Below are positions 1 through 6,576 of a DNA stretch of 14,297 nucleotides, piece after piece. Where the stretch lies: positions 1 through 14,297 of the forward strand of contig PWUO01000027.1 in assembly GCA_003562555.1 (NCBI GenBank), written 5' to 3'. The stretch is from Dehalococcoidia bacterium (GTDB lineage: Bacteria; Chloroflexota; Dehalococcoidia; GIF9; AB-539-J10). A program made the position numbers and the translations under genes. A model generated the notes under the pieces. That model ran no database searches and was not told where the DNA came from. It was given only the letters and a program-made list of their open reading frames with translations. Numbering within the stretch: position 1 is the first letter of the stretch; each line of letters opens with the position of its first letter.

Positions 1-29
1 CAAAGAGGGCTGCGCACCACACGCAAGGT

Positions 30-133
30 TGGAATGTGATGACAGCAAACAGACTAACTCATCGTGAGACAGTGCAGCGACACACAAAATGTCCATCTTC
101 CGGGCTGCCCATGGTGCACGGAATCACATTCCA
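30..133. repeat. Separated 11-bp inverted repeat
   Basis: TGGAATGTGAT at 30-40 is exactly the reverse complement of ATCACATTCCA at 123-133, with 82 bases between the arms. The stretch before the EthD gene end (1-150) otherwise shows no supportable gene on either strand. The arms could be a protein-binding pair or a trace of rearrangement, but an 11-base match at this distance is not very improbable in 14 kb. Confidence 0.4.
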
Positions 134-150
134 TGTGGACACGAGGGCCT

Positions 151-516
151 TTAGCCCAGCCGGGTCACCGGGCCTGAGATGCCCACCTTCTTGAATACGT
201 GTTCATCCACCACGTATCGGTGAGTGCGCGCATCGTCGAGGAACTTCTCCTCACTCTCTCGCATCACCTGCGCATCTTCGGAATCACGCCACTCCATGTA
301 GTCCTCGTAAGCATCCATATCCTCGAACCACATCTCCACAATGCCGTCCGCGTCATCTTCAAGGCCGGGGCTCGTGATAGGGTGATTCTGCGTATAGTGC
401 AGTACACCAGGGATATGCTCCACCGCCAGCGGACCGTGCTTGTCAAGCCAGTAGGACAGGAACTGCTTGTTGCTGATGCCCTTCTTCCTGTATACGAGTG
501 CGATGACCTTGATCAT
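151..516 (-). CDS. EthD-domain protein (copy 1)
   Basis: A 121-residue protein of the EthD family, small ferredoxin-like alpha/beta proteins that usually dimerise; the family is named after a gene of ethyl tert-butyl ether degradation, but most members have no assigned reaction. The diagnostic stretch is visible: a first beta strand with YRKKGIS, then FLSYW (residues 19-23) and KHGPL (26-30), and a later DADGIVEMWFE strand. The frame is open to 612, but I chose ATG at 516 because AGGAGG lies about 11 bases upstream, the paralogue at 1184-1564 starts at the equivalent residue, and a −10-like box lies inside the longer frame. It is close in sequence to that paralogue, and arsC lies between them on the other strand. 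Family assignment is firm; substrate unknown. Confidence 0.85.
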   Translation of the reverse strand: MIKVIALVYRKKGISNKQFLSYWLDKHGPLAVEHIPGVLHYTQNHPITSPGLEDDADGIVEMWFEDMDAYEDYMEWRDSEDAQVMRESEEKFLDDARTHRYVVDEHVFKKVGISGPVTRLG

Positions 517-558
517 CCCGTTCCAACCCTCCTCGTCCGCCACAGTTGGCAGAGTACC

Positions 559-589
559 ATTGTAGCCCACCTCCACCTTGTCATGGCAA
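559..589 (-). promoter_or_regulatory. Probable promoter of EthD copy 1
   Basis: On the minus strand a TACAAT −10 box (559-564) lies 42 bases before the start codon at 516. A TTGCCA −35-like hexamer (584-589) lies 19 bases further upstream, which is longer than ideal. The same TACAATGG box sits 43 bases before the start of the paralogue, which makes this site more believable than its −35 alone would. Confidence 0.45.
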
Positions 590-668
590 GGCACGTAAAT
601 GCGATAGGACATGCTACAGTGATGAGAACGGTCAGTGCAACGGGACCGAATATGTAGTGAGGCACCAC

Positions 669-1106
669 ATGAACGATGTCGTGAGAGTGCTCTTTCTGTG
701 CACGGGAAACTCTTGCCGCAGTCAGATGGCCGAGGGCTGGGTCCGTCACCTGAAGGTCGATGTGATCGAGCCGTATTCTGCCGGGATCGAAGCGAAGAAC
801 ATCGACCCTCTTGCAGTGCAGGTCATGGCTGAGGCTGGAGTGGACATCTCCGCACGGCGCGCGAAACACGTAAGCGAGCTTATGCACGTCCCCTTCGACT
901 ACGTCGTCACGGTGTGCTCGCATGCCCGCGAGACCTGTCCGATCTTCCCGGGCAAGGCGGTCAACGTGCACGTCGAGTTCGATGACCCTCCGTTTCTGAC
1001 GAAGGATTTTCCGGACAGTGAGGAAAGGCTGAAGGTGTACCGCCGGGTGCGGGACGAGATTCGGGATTTCGTCGCGAGCCTGCCACAGACGCTAGACTCA
1101 GGATAG
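669..1106 (+). CDS. arsC: Thioredoxin-coupled arsenate reductase (LMW phosphatase fold)
   Basis: A 145-residue cytoplasmic enzyme predicted to reduce arsenate to arsenite, recycled by thioredoxin. The phosphatase loop CTGNSCR starts at Cys11 (CX5R, Arg17). Cys83 and Cys90 (VCSHARETC) keep the seven-residue spacing of the second and third redox cysteines of the Staphylococcus pI258 ArsC family (Cys10, Cys82, Cys89). The EFDDPP segment (103-108) supplies the catalytic Asp-Pro. The complete triad favours arsenate reductase over an ordinary protein tyrosine phosphatase. ATG 669 is preceded by a modest GAGG; GTG 657 in the same frame is an alternative, and the frame is open back to 546 without a family match. 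No arsR or arsenite pump is in the window, so it is an isolated ars gene, transcribed divergently from one EthD gene and toward the other. Confidence 0.9.
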   Translation: MNDVVRVLFLCTGNSCRSQMAEGWVRHLKVDVIEPYSAGIEAKNIDPLAVQVMAEAGVDISARRAKHVSELMHVPFDYVVTVCSHARETCPIFPGKAVNVHVEFDDPPFLTKDFPDSEERLKVYRRVRDEIRDFVASLPQTLDSG

Positions 1107-1124
1107 GACTTGAGGATGGCACGC

Positions 1125-1161
1125 GGGCCTGCTTTCCCCACAGGTGATACGGGAAATGCCC
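1125..1161. terminator. Possible bidirectional hairpin between arsC and EthD copy 2
   Basis: In the short convergent gap, GGGC (1125-1128) and TTCCC (1134-1138) can pair with GGGAA (1151-1155) and GCCC (1158-1161), leaving an internal loop. There is no T-run on either strand, so this would be an imperfect terminator; position is the main argument. Confidence 0.25.
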
Positions 1162-1183
1162 TGCCGACACGCGAGTATCCGCG

Positions 1184-1564
1184 CTATCCGGCACCATCAG
1201 GAAGACTTCCCCCCGCATTCCAGAACCGTCCCGCGGTCTCGAACTGGTACTCATGCACCACGAAGCGACGAGTTTTCTTGAAGTCCTGAAAACGGTCCTC
1301 GTCTTCCTTCAATTCCGCCGCCTCGGCCGTCCCGCGCCATTCCAGGTAACGTCGAACGTGATCCTCGGTCTCGAACCACATCTCCACAATGCCGTCTGCG
1401 TCGTATGTCAACCCGGGCCATTGCAGAGGGTGGTTCTGCACGTAGTTCCTGGCGAACGGAATTGCTCGTGCCACAAGAGGGCCATGTATATCGCGCCAGT
1501 ATGAGTAGAATTGCTCGTCGCTGATTCCCTTCTTCCTGTACACGAGCGATATTAGCTTGACCAT
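1184..1564 (-). CDS. EthD-domain protein (copy 2)
   Basis: A 126-residue EthD-family protein, paralogous to the gene at 151-516. Shared stretches include LVYRKKGIS, SYW followed by HGPL, QNHP, and DADGIVEMWFE; the C-terminal tail differs. Start ATG 1564 is decided by a strong AGGAGG nine bases upstream (rather than TTG/ATG-type starts up to 1609) and by alignment with copy 1. It lies 89 bases downstream of the ABC permease on the same strand, so some read-through is possible, but it has a promoter of its own (1608-1636). Conserved residues suggest the same fold and perhaps a related small-molecule ligand, with separate regulation or specificity. Function beyond the family is unknown. Confidence 0.85.
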   Translation of the reverse strand: MVKLISLVYRKKGISDEQFYSYWRDIHGPLVARAIPFARNYVQNHPLQWPGLTYDADGIVEMWFETEDHVRRYLEWRGTAEAAELKEDEDRFQDFKKTRRFVVHEYQFETAGRFWNAGGSLPDGAG

Positions 1565-1607
1565 GAGAAGGCCCCTCCTGTCCGTGCTTCCGGCAACCGC
1601 ATTCGCC

Positions 1608-1636
1608 ATTGTACCGCGTTCCGCTCACCCGGTCAG
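1608..1636 (-). promoter_or_regulatory. Promoter of EthD copy 2
   Basis: On the minus strand CTGACC (1631-1636) and TACAAT (1608-1613) are 17 bases apart, a good housekeeping-sigma match, 43 bases before the AGGAGG-led start at 1564. The −10 box and its distance to the start are shared with EthD copy 1. Confidence 0.6.
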
Positions 1637-1653
1637 CCCTGCTCCAAATGAAC

Positions 1654-2391
1654 TCATAGTATCCAGCGTCTGCGCACATTCCTCAGGCTGAGCATGAACA
1701 GGGCGGCACAATAGAGTCCCAGTATGATCAGGTTGAGCGATAGCGTCATAACCCTGCTCCCACCGAACACACCGTGCAGCAGATCTACGCCATAGGTGAG
1801 CGGCAACGCATATGCCAGTGGTTGAAGGAAGGACGGCAGCATCGCGACAGGGAAGAACAGGCCACACAGAAAGACCATCGGAAACCGAACGAAGTTCGAG
1901 AACGTCTGCGCCTCGAAGACTTCGCTCACCGAGACCGCGATGAGAAGCCCCAGGAAGGTTGATGCCATTGCAATGAGCAGCACCACCGGCAACAGAGTCC
2001 CCCAATCAGTTCCGGACAGATCAATCAGGAAGCTCGCCAGCACTACGGGCACAAATGCGTTGATCACACCGAAGAGAATCGCACCGGATGTCTTCGCCAG
2101 CATGAGCAATTCCAGCGGTATGGGCGCAAGCAGCAGGCGTTCAAAAGACCGGCCCTTCTTTTCGAATGTAACCGTCACCGCGAGAACGGATGTAGTGCCA
2201 AAGAGGATCGACAGAGCCACGACTCCAGGGAGCAGCGACAGCACGCTCTCCAGTCCACCGCCGGAGCGGACGAAGAACATGCCCGTCCACGCGAGGGGGA
2301 AGACGATGCCCCAGCTTATGTTGGGAGGCTTCAGGTAGTACGATCGGATATCTTTGAGAAGGATGTTCCAGAAGGCGATGCGATACCTCAC
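1654..2391 (-). CDS. ABC-2 type transporter permease
   Basis: A 245-residue integral membrane protein with about six hydrophobic segments, typical in size and layout for the DrrB/NodJ-like ABC-2 permease family. The segment before TM3 (VTFEKKGRSFERLLLAPI) is the characteristic family signature region, and the C-terminal part (PVAMLPSFLQPLAYALPLTYGVDLLHG) matches the late-loop motif of these exporters. It starts with GTG at 2391, overlapping the ATPase stop codon by four bases (GTGA), with GGAGG eight bases upstream, so the two are translationally coupled. It should form the membrane half of an exporter with the 2388-3410 ATPase. Substrate cannot be told; drugs, lipids or glycans are exported by relatives. 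Confidence 0.92.
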   Translation of the reverse strand: MRYRIAFWNILLKDIRSYYLKPPNISWGIVFPLAWTGMFFVRSGGGLESVLSLLPGVVALSILFGTTSVLAVTVTFEKKGRSFERLLLAPIPLELLMLAKTSGAILFGVINAFVPVVLASFLIDLSGTDWGTLLPVVLLIAMASTFLGLLIAVSVSEVFEAQTFSNFVRFPMVFLCGLFFPVAMLPSFLQPLAYALPLTYGVDLLHGVFGGSRVMTLSLNLIILGLYCAALFMLSLRNVRRRWIL

Positions 2392-3410
2392 GAAGCGGCC
2401 TCCTTTGCACCTTCCATCCTTTCCCTCTCTCTCTTCATTTCCTGAGCGGCAAGACCAGTCACGCTGACAAACACGTCTTCAAGTGAGGGCCGAATCTGAC
2501 GTGCTTCCGTGACCTCCAGCCCGGTAGTTTCGAGGAACACAACGACCGCTCCCGTACGGATCGCCTGCGCCGACACAATTCTCAGTTGCGTGCCGGATTC
2601 CAGTTCGATCTTAAGTTCAGGGAATTTGCGCGACAAGAGATCGACCACTTCACTATTGGCACGGTTAAGGGCCAGTTGGACGATATGCGCGCCCTCAACC
2701 TGCCGCATCAGTCGACTGACCGCATCCTCACGAACGATTCGTCCACCAACGATAAAGGCAACCCGGTCGCATAGTCGCTCCGCCTCTTCAATGTAATGTG
2801 TGGTCAGGAATACGGTAGTACCCGCCTTGTTCATCAGTCCGATAAGCTGACGCACCTGGCGCGCACTCGCGACATCGATGCCCGTCGTGGGTTCGTCCAG
2901 GAACAGTATGGGCGGCCGGTGCATGATGCCAGCAGCAATGGTCAGGCGACGCTTCATGCCACGGGAGTAAGCTGCGAACTTGCGGTCAGCCGCCTCTGCA
3001 AGACCAAACTCAGATAACAGTTCTCGCGCCCTCGTTTCACGATCTGCGCGTCGCATGCCGTACAACGCAGCACAGAAACAAAGGTTCTGAAAGCCAGTCA
3101 ACTCAGGGTACAGGTTGCTCTCGTCGGGAACCACTCCCATAAGATGCTGGGCAGCTTTGATGTTGGTCGTACAGCTCACTCCACCGACCCAAACCTCGCC
3201 GCTATGTGGCCTCGCAAGGCCAGTAAGCATGTTGATAGTGGTAGTCTTGCCAGCCCCGTTGGGACCCAGAAATCCAAACACCTCGCCGGATGACACCTCG
3301 AATGAGATCCGATCGACCGCGGTGACATCGCCATACCGTTTCACAAGATCATGAACCCGGATCGCTACGTCGGATGGTCCTGTTCGAGCGAATGTCTCTA
3401 AATCCCTCAT
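2388..3410 (-). CDS. ABC transporter ATP-binding protein (DrrA-like)
   Basis: A 340-residue ATPase that powers the adjacent permease. Walker A GPNGAGKT is at 49-56, the signature segment at 148-155 reads YSRGMKRR rather than LSGGQ, Walker B ILFLDEPT at 168-175, and the H-loop TTH at 203-205. About 100 C-terminal residues form the accessory domain usual in DrrA/CcmA-like exporter ATPases. At the Q-loop position the sequence is GVVPDESNLYPELT, without the usual glutamine. ATG 3410 has no convincing ribosome binding site, but TAGAAT lies six bases before it, which suggests leaderless translation. It is the first gene of a two-gene operon with the permease. Confidence 0.93.
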   Translation of the reverse strand: MRDLETFARTGPSDVAIRVHDLVKRYGDVTAVDRISFEVSSGEVFGFLGPNGAGKTTTINMLTGLARPHSGEVWVGGVSCTTNIKAAQHLMGVVPDESNLYPELTGFQNLCFCAALYGMRRADRETRARELLSEFGLAEAADRKFAAYSRGMKRRLTIAAGIMHRPPILFLDEPTTGIDVASARQVRQLIGLMNKAGTTVFLTTHYIEEAERLCDRVAFIVGGRIVREDAVSRLMRQVEGAHIVQLALNRANSEVVDLLSRKFPELKIELESGTQLRIVSAQAIRTGAVVVFLETTGLEVTEARQIRPSLEDVFVSVTGLAAQEMKRERERMEGAKEAAS

Positions 3411-3416
3411 GCCGAG

Positions 3417-3422
3417 ATTCTA
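3417..3422 (-). promoter_or_regulatory. Leaderless −10 box of the ABC operon
   Basis: TAGAAT on the minus strand ends six bases before ATG 3410, placing the expected transcription start at or next to the start codon. No convincing −35 hexamer is seen at 16-18 bases. The absence of a well-placed ribosome binding site at this start supports the reading. Confidence 0.5.
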
Positions 3423-3455
3423 CACCTCGGAACCGTTTACATACATGGCGCGATT

Positions 3456-4118
3456 TCAGGGGATTGGAGATCTCAACTTGAGCGCTACGAAGCCCGCACC
3501 TGGAACAAGACGATGCTCAAGTCTTGGGAATTTCGCAGGCACGCTTCCCGGTGTCCAGAACAGTGCTGAAGCGGCGTCCTCCAGCCTGAAGCCGGCCGCA
3601 GCAGTCGTACTTACAAGCTCATCCACCGTAACGAACCGCGCATGGGAGTACACCGGATGCTCTTCGCCAGCCTTTCGGGTGTACTCACGTCCCCACCACC
3701 CATCTGAAGGGATATGTCCAATCAGTAACGTGCCACCGGTTCGAAGTACGCGCGCGCACTCGCTCAGTGCGCGTGAGGGGTTCGTGACGAAGCAGAGCGT
3801 GGCCACCATCAGAACGCCATCAAGAGAGCGGTCTGCGAAAGGCAGGTCCTCCGCCACTCCGACGTGTGTACGGATGCCACGACTGGCTGCGATGGCCAGC
3901 ATCGAGGGAGAGGGATCCAACCCGTGTGATATGCCGAGGATGGACGCGAAACGGCCCGTTCCGACCCCGATCTCGAGCCAGCATCCACGTATCTCAGGGA
4001 TGATCAGCCGAAGACACTCCAGCTCCTCGGCGAGAACCTTCGCCCCCTCGGGGGCGTCGTACCAGCCATCGTAGTCGCTCGCTATGCCATCGAACGGTCC
4101 AAACTCACTGTCACTCAT
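3456..4118 (-). CDS. Class I SAM-dependent methyltransferase (Methyltransf_11 type)
   Basis: A 220-residue cytoplasmic methyltransferase. The SAM-binding glycine loop LEIGVGTGRF is at 48-57, followed by the acidic strand end GLDPS (66-70), AEDLPFADRSLD (89-100) at the adenine-contact/motif II region, and a RVLRTGGTLLIGHI strand (123-135) near motif III. The N-terminal FDGIASDYDGWYDAPEG is common in UbiE-like small-molecule methyltransferases, but the acceptor cannot be named. The frame extends to 4391, but that part overlaps the upstream membrane gene and lacks family character, so ATG 4118 was chosen; its ribosome binding site is weak (GGAAG, rather far). It follows the 4157-5020 gene by 38 bases and is probably co-transcribed with it. 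Confidence 0.88.
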   Translation of the reverse strand: MSDSEFGPFDGIASDYDGWYDAPEGAKVLAEELECLRLIIPEIRGCWLEIGVGTGRFASILGISHGLDPSPSMLAIAASRGIRTHVGVAEDLPFADRSLDGVLMVATLCFVTNPSRALSECARVLRTGGTLLIGHIPSDGWWGREYTRKAGEEHPVYSHARFVTVDELVSTTAAAGFRLEDAASALFWTPGSVPAKFPRLEHRLVPGAGFVALKLRSPIP

Positions 4119-4156
4119 ATCGAGTGCACCACTTCCGTCCACACCACAGCTATCAA

Positions 4157-5020
4157 TTACGACGCAAGCGATTCCAATTCGCCCGCCAGGTCTTCCGTCC
4201 GGTACGTCTGCTTGCGCGCCCTGAGGTCCATATAGATCAGCAGATTTCCGATAAGGCTTAACGGCAGTACGATCAGGGATGTCACGAGGGCTTCCACAGC
4301 CGGCAGGGCGCTCAGCAGGAATCCGATAGCCGACTGGAGTATGCCAAGGATGAGCCCGATCAGCAGGAGCAGGCCGAAGGTTCGCCACCATGCGCCTGAG
4401 ACGAGATCCCAGCTTCGGGCCACAGCCGAAAGCGGTCCCGTCTGCTGGAACAGGGCGACGAGCGGGGCGAACATCAAGCGCACTCCGAGATACACGGATG
4501 CCAGCAGCAACACCAGAAACACAGCCAGCCGAACAGAACCAGTCACCGGCACGGGCAGCATCAACATCGCCGCCAGACCGACCGGTAACGCCACCACAAC
4601 TGCGGCAACGAGACCTGCGCCAAGCATATGCGGCAGGCGGCGGAAGGCGGCCCCGTAGGCGTGACCAACCGAGCGCTCGAGCCCTGCCATACTGCGTGCC
4701 GCGGCTTCCGAGACCGCACCCGTCACCGCCACCATGCCCAACGCATAGAGGGCGAAGTACACGATGAGGGCAAGCACCACCGCCTGCGGCGGACTATCCG
4801 GCATCCCCTCGACACCATCACCCATCAGAGCATCAACGTACTCGGGACCAAACGCCGCGACGCCTGCCACTATGAGAGGTACGACGATTATCGCGACCAG
4901 AAGCAGCATGAGTGCCAGATTCCGGCCGAAGAGCCGAAACATCTCGCCGAGTATGCCTCCAAGTCTGCGGGGGCCAGGACCTGGAGGTGAGCCTGAGCCG
5001 TATCCCAAATCGAAACTCAT
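4157..5020 (-). CDS. Six-helix membrane protein of the YciC / GPDPase-membrane-domain type
   Basis: A 287-residue integral membrane protein. A short Gly/Pro-rich N-terminus leads into an amphipathic stretch (RRLGGILGEMFRLFGRN) and about six hydrophobic segments near 33-56, 80-103, 132-158, 163-190, 215-240 and 245-265. The segment RLMFAPLVALFQQTGPLSAVARSW followed by WWRTFGLL is typical of the broad group annotated as glycerophosphoryl diester phosphodiesterase membrane domain or YciC-like; these members have no catalytic domain and no settled function. The start at 5020 lacks a strong ribosome binding site but overlaps the stop of a possible 29-residue leader ORF, which could supply ribosomes by coupling. 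A TTGACA-N18-TAGCCT promoter lies upstream. The methyltransferase follows on the same strand. Confidence 0.8.
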   Translation of the reverse strand: MSFDLGYGSGSPPGPGPRRLGGILGEMFRLFGRNLALMLLLVAIIVVPLIVAGVAAFGPEYVDALMGDGVEGMPDSPPQAVVLALIVYFALYALGMVAVTGAVSEAAARSMAGLERSVGHAYGAAFRRLPHMLGAGLVAAVVVALPVGLAAMLMLPVPVTGSVRLAVFLVLLLASVYLGVRLMFAPLVALFQQTGPLSAVARSWDLVSGAWWRTFGLLLLIGLILGILQSAIGFLLSALPAVEALVTSLIVLPLSLIGNLLIYMDLRARKQTYRTEDLAGELESLAS

Positions 5021-5106
5021 ACTCTCTGCGCGCCTTGAATAGTCCCGGAGTAGACGCGGCGTCCGGGCGGCACCAACGATATGACACTAAACCTGATCGC
5101 CACCAT
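5017..5106 (-). CDS. Possible 29-residue leader ORF
   Basis: From ATG 5106 a short frame encodes MVAIRFSVISLVPPGRRVY and ten further residues, ending at TGA 5017-5019. That stop overlaps the start codon of the membrane protein as ATGA. The expected transcription start of the upstream promoter lies only about seven bases before the ATG, so it would be nearly leaderless; there is no ribosome binding site. It is not recognisably related to any family and carries no run of a single amino acid that would indicate attenuation. Chance origin is quite possible; the four-base overlap and promoter placement are the reasons to list it. Confidence 0.35.
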   Translation of the reverse strand: MVAIRFSVISLVPPGRRVYSGTIQGAQRV

Positions 5107-5119
5107 AAGCAGCCAGCGA

Positions 5120-5149
5120 AGGCTACCTGCTCGTGAAATAAACTGTCAA
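5120..5149 (-). promoter_or_regulatory. Promoter of the membrane protein / methyltransferase unit
   Basis: On the minus strand TTGACA (5144-5149), a consensus −35 box, and TAGCCT (5120-5125) are 18 bases apart. The same −10 variant, TAGCCT, is found in the strong promoter at 14020-14048. The site lies in the intergenic space between the divergent genes starting at 5020 and 5268. Confidence 0.6.
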
Positions 5150-5230
5150 GGAAATCGCCTCGCATACACCAGAGATAGGGCCACCCAGAAACGTCATCGC
5201 GACAGAACGTACCTGCATGACATAGCGTCA

Positions 5231-5260
5231 TTGCGTTGGAGTGGTTTTCAATCATATAGT
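5231..5260 (+). promoter_or_regulatory. Leaderless promoter of the four-helix membrane protein
   Basis: TTGCGT (5231-5236) and TATAGT (5255-5260) are 18 bases apart; seven bases later is GTG 5268. That spacing puts the transcription start on or beside the start codon. The sequence joining −10 and start, TTGCCTTGTGTC, resembles TTGCCTGTGTC at the 14013 start. Confidence 0.6.
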
Positions 5261-5267
5261 TTGCCTT

Positions 5268-5720
5268 GTGTCACCCTCTCGCCTCACTTCTTCTTTGCGA
5301 GGAGCCGTCCGCTTCGGGCTCGTTGCCGCCGTGATGGCCGCCACGGGAATCGCCTCTGCAGCCATTGTGGGACTCGGCGTGGGCTATGCCATCAGCGACC
5401 GACACTTCGGCTTCGGTGCACTCGGTATCGTCATTGCCGCAGTGATGATAGGCTACCCCATTGGCGCGATCGCCGGTCTGTTGCTACTGCGCAGGAAGCC
5501 CGGTGTTCACGGAACACTCGCGCTGGCCCTCATCGGCACCGTCATCGGCGCCATACTTCCAGTAGTCGTCACCGGAGCACTTAATCTGACTATCGAACCG
5601 TCGGTCCTGATTGCGGTCTATATGATCAGCGTACCTGCCCTTGGCGCGTTTGGTTACCTGCATCGTGCGCCTCCGGGCGATACATCGCTGCAACGCAGTT
5701 CGGAGGACGAGGTTCAGTGA
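5268..5720 (+). CDS. Four-helix membrane protein of unknown function
   Basis: A 150-residue hydrophobic protein with four predicted membrane segments (roughly residues 12-35, 44-66, 80-100, 106-124), rich in Gly and Ala, and a polar C-terminal tail (RAPPGDTSLQRSSEDEVQ). I do not recognise the family. The frame is open to GTG 5241, but that codon lies within the promoter; GTG 5268 is seven bases after the −10 box and fits leaderless translation. Its stop overlaps the ATG of the metallopeptidase gene by one base (TGATG), so the two form an operon with probable coupling. Confidence 0.7.
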   Translation: MSPSRLTSSLRGAVRFGLVAAVMAATGIASAAIVGLGVGYAISDRHFGFGALGIVIAAVMIGYPIGAIAGLLLLRRKPGVHGTLALALIGTVIGAILPVVVTGALNLTIEPSVLIAVYMISVPALGAFGYLHRAPPGDTSLQRSSEDEVQ

Positions 5721-6532
5721 TGGAGGCGGGTGCCCAACGCCGCGTCACCGGGGAAACAGCCAGTTCCGCCATGAACTACTCTATTCGCCGCAGTCCGAGT
5801 GCGCGAAACGTATGGCTGCGATTCTCACAGAGTGGCGATCTGGTGGTTGTGATTCCCCATCGATTCGACATACGGAGGGTCGCGGACATCGTCGAGGCGA
5901 ACCACAAGTGGATCCATCGGGCTGCGACTCGTGTCGGGGCGCGACGGGAGGCTCGGGAGAGGGAAGCGCCTGCAGCACTTCCCGAACGTATCGTTCTTCC
6001 CGCACTGGCACGGGAATGGACTTTGGAGTACAACCCCACGGATTACCCGCACGTGAGGATCGTTGAACGTGACGGAGACAGGCTGGTGCTTTCCGGCAAC
6101 ACGCACAACTATGAACAGTGCCGCGACGCGTTACTGAGATGGCTGCGGCGAAAGGGCCGCCAGACACTGGCGCCCGAGTTATGCGACCTCGCAGCCCGGA
6201 CAGGCTTCTCCATTGCGGGGATCACGGTGAGAACGCAGCGCACCCGATGGGCCAGTTGTTCGCGAAACGGAACCATAAGTCTCAACACCCGCCTGCTGTT
6301 CGTGCCTCCTGAACTGGTCCACCATGTTATGTTGCACGAGCTCTGCCACACGAAACGGATGGACCACTCAACGAAGTTCTGGTCTCTGGTCGAATCCCAT
6401 GACCCTGACTGGAGAAAGCACCGGAAGATGCTGCGCGCCGGCTGGCGCTCGTTACCAGCATGGTTGGATTCCCGGATCACTGTCGGACGACCTGATGAAG
6501 GGAAACGGTCGCTGAATACCTGTGAATTGTAG
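5720..6532 (+). CDS. YgjP-like metallopeptidase-domain protein (M48/DUF45 family)
   Basis: A 270-residue protein of the YgjP/DUF45 family, zinc-dependent gluzincin-like proteins related to SprT/WLM domains; one Escherichia coli member has been reported to hydrolyse UTP, so protease activity is not assured. Visible are the SIRRSPSARNVWLRF and VVVIPHRF strands at the N-terminus, RWASCS (177-182, the family RWGSCS motif), HELCH (206-210) with two zinc-ligand histidines and a glutamate, and MDHSTKFW (214-221) with a possible third ligand. A basic, DWRKHRKML segment follows. It appears complete and cytoplasmic, with no signal peptide. ATG 5720 has GAGG seven bases upstream and overlaps the stop of the membrane-protein gene; GTG 5717 directly before it is less likely. 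Confidence 0.88.
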   Translation: MEAGAQRRVTGETASSAMNYSIRRSPSARNVWLRFSQSGDLVVVIPHRFDIRRVADIVEANHKWIHRAATRVGARREAREREAPAALPERIVLPALAREWTLEYNPTDYPHVRIVERDGDRLVLSGNTHNYEQCRDALLRWLRRKGRQTLAPELCDLAARTGFSIAGITVRTQRTRWASCSRNGTISLNTRLLFVPPELVHHVMLHELCHTKRMDHSTKFWSLVESHDPDWRKHRKMLRAGWRSLPAWLDSRITVGRPDEGKRSLNTCEL

Positions 6533-6554
6533 CGGTCTCACAGACAACACCGCT
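6531..6554. terminator. Inverted repeat between convergent genes
   Basis: AGCGGT (6531-6536), partly inside the stop codon of the metallopeptidase gene, is the exact inverse of ACCGCT (6549-6554) with a 12-base loop. It lies in the 44-base gap before the convergent gene ending at 6577 and could end transcription from both sides. No T-run is present, so confidence is low. Confidence 0.3.
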
Positions 6555-6576
6555 CCATGCATGACCGCCACCAGTC

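Noticed and set aside
546..668. N-terminal extension of the arsC frame by 41 residues
   Set aside because: It has no likeness to the family, overlaps the control region of the EthD gene, and the family normally begins a few residues before the CX5R loop.
3456..4391. 311-residue version of the methyltransferase
   Set aside because: The first 91 residues lie antiphase within the membrane-protein gene and contain no family motif; they are a shadow.
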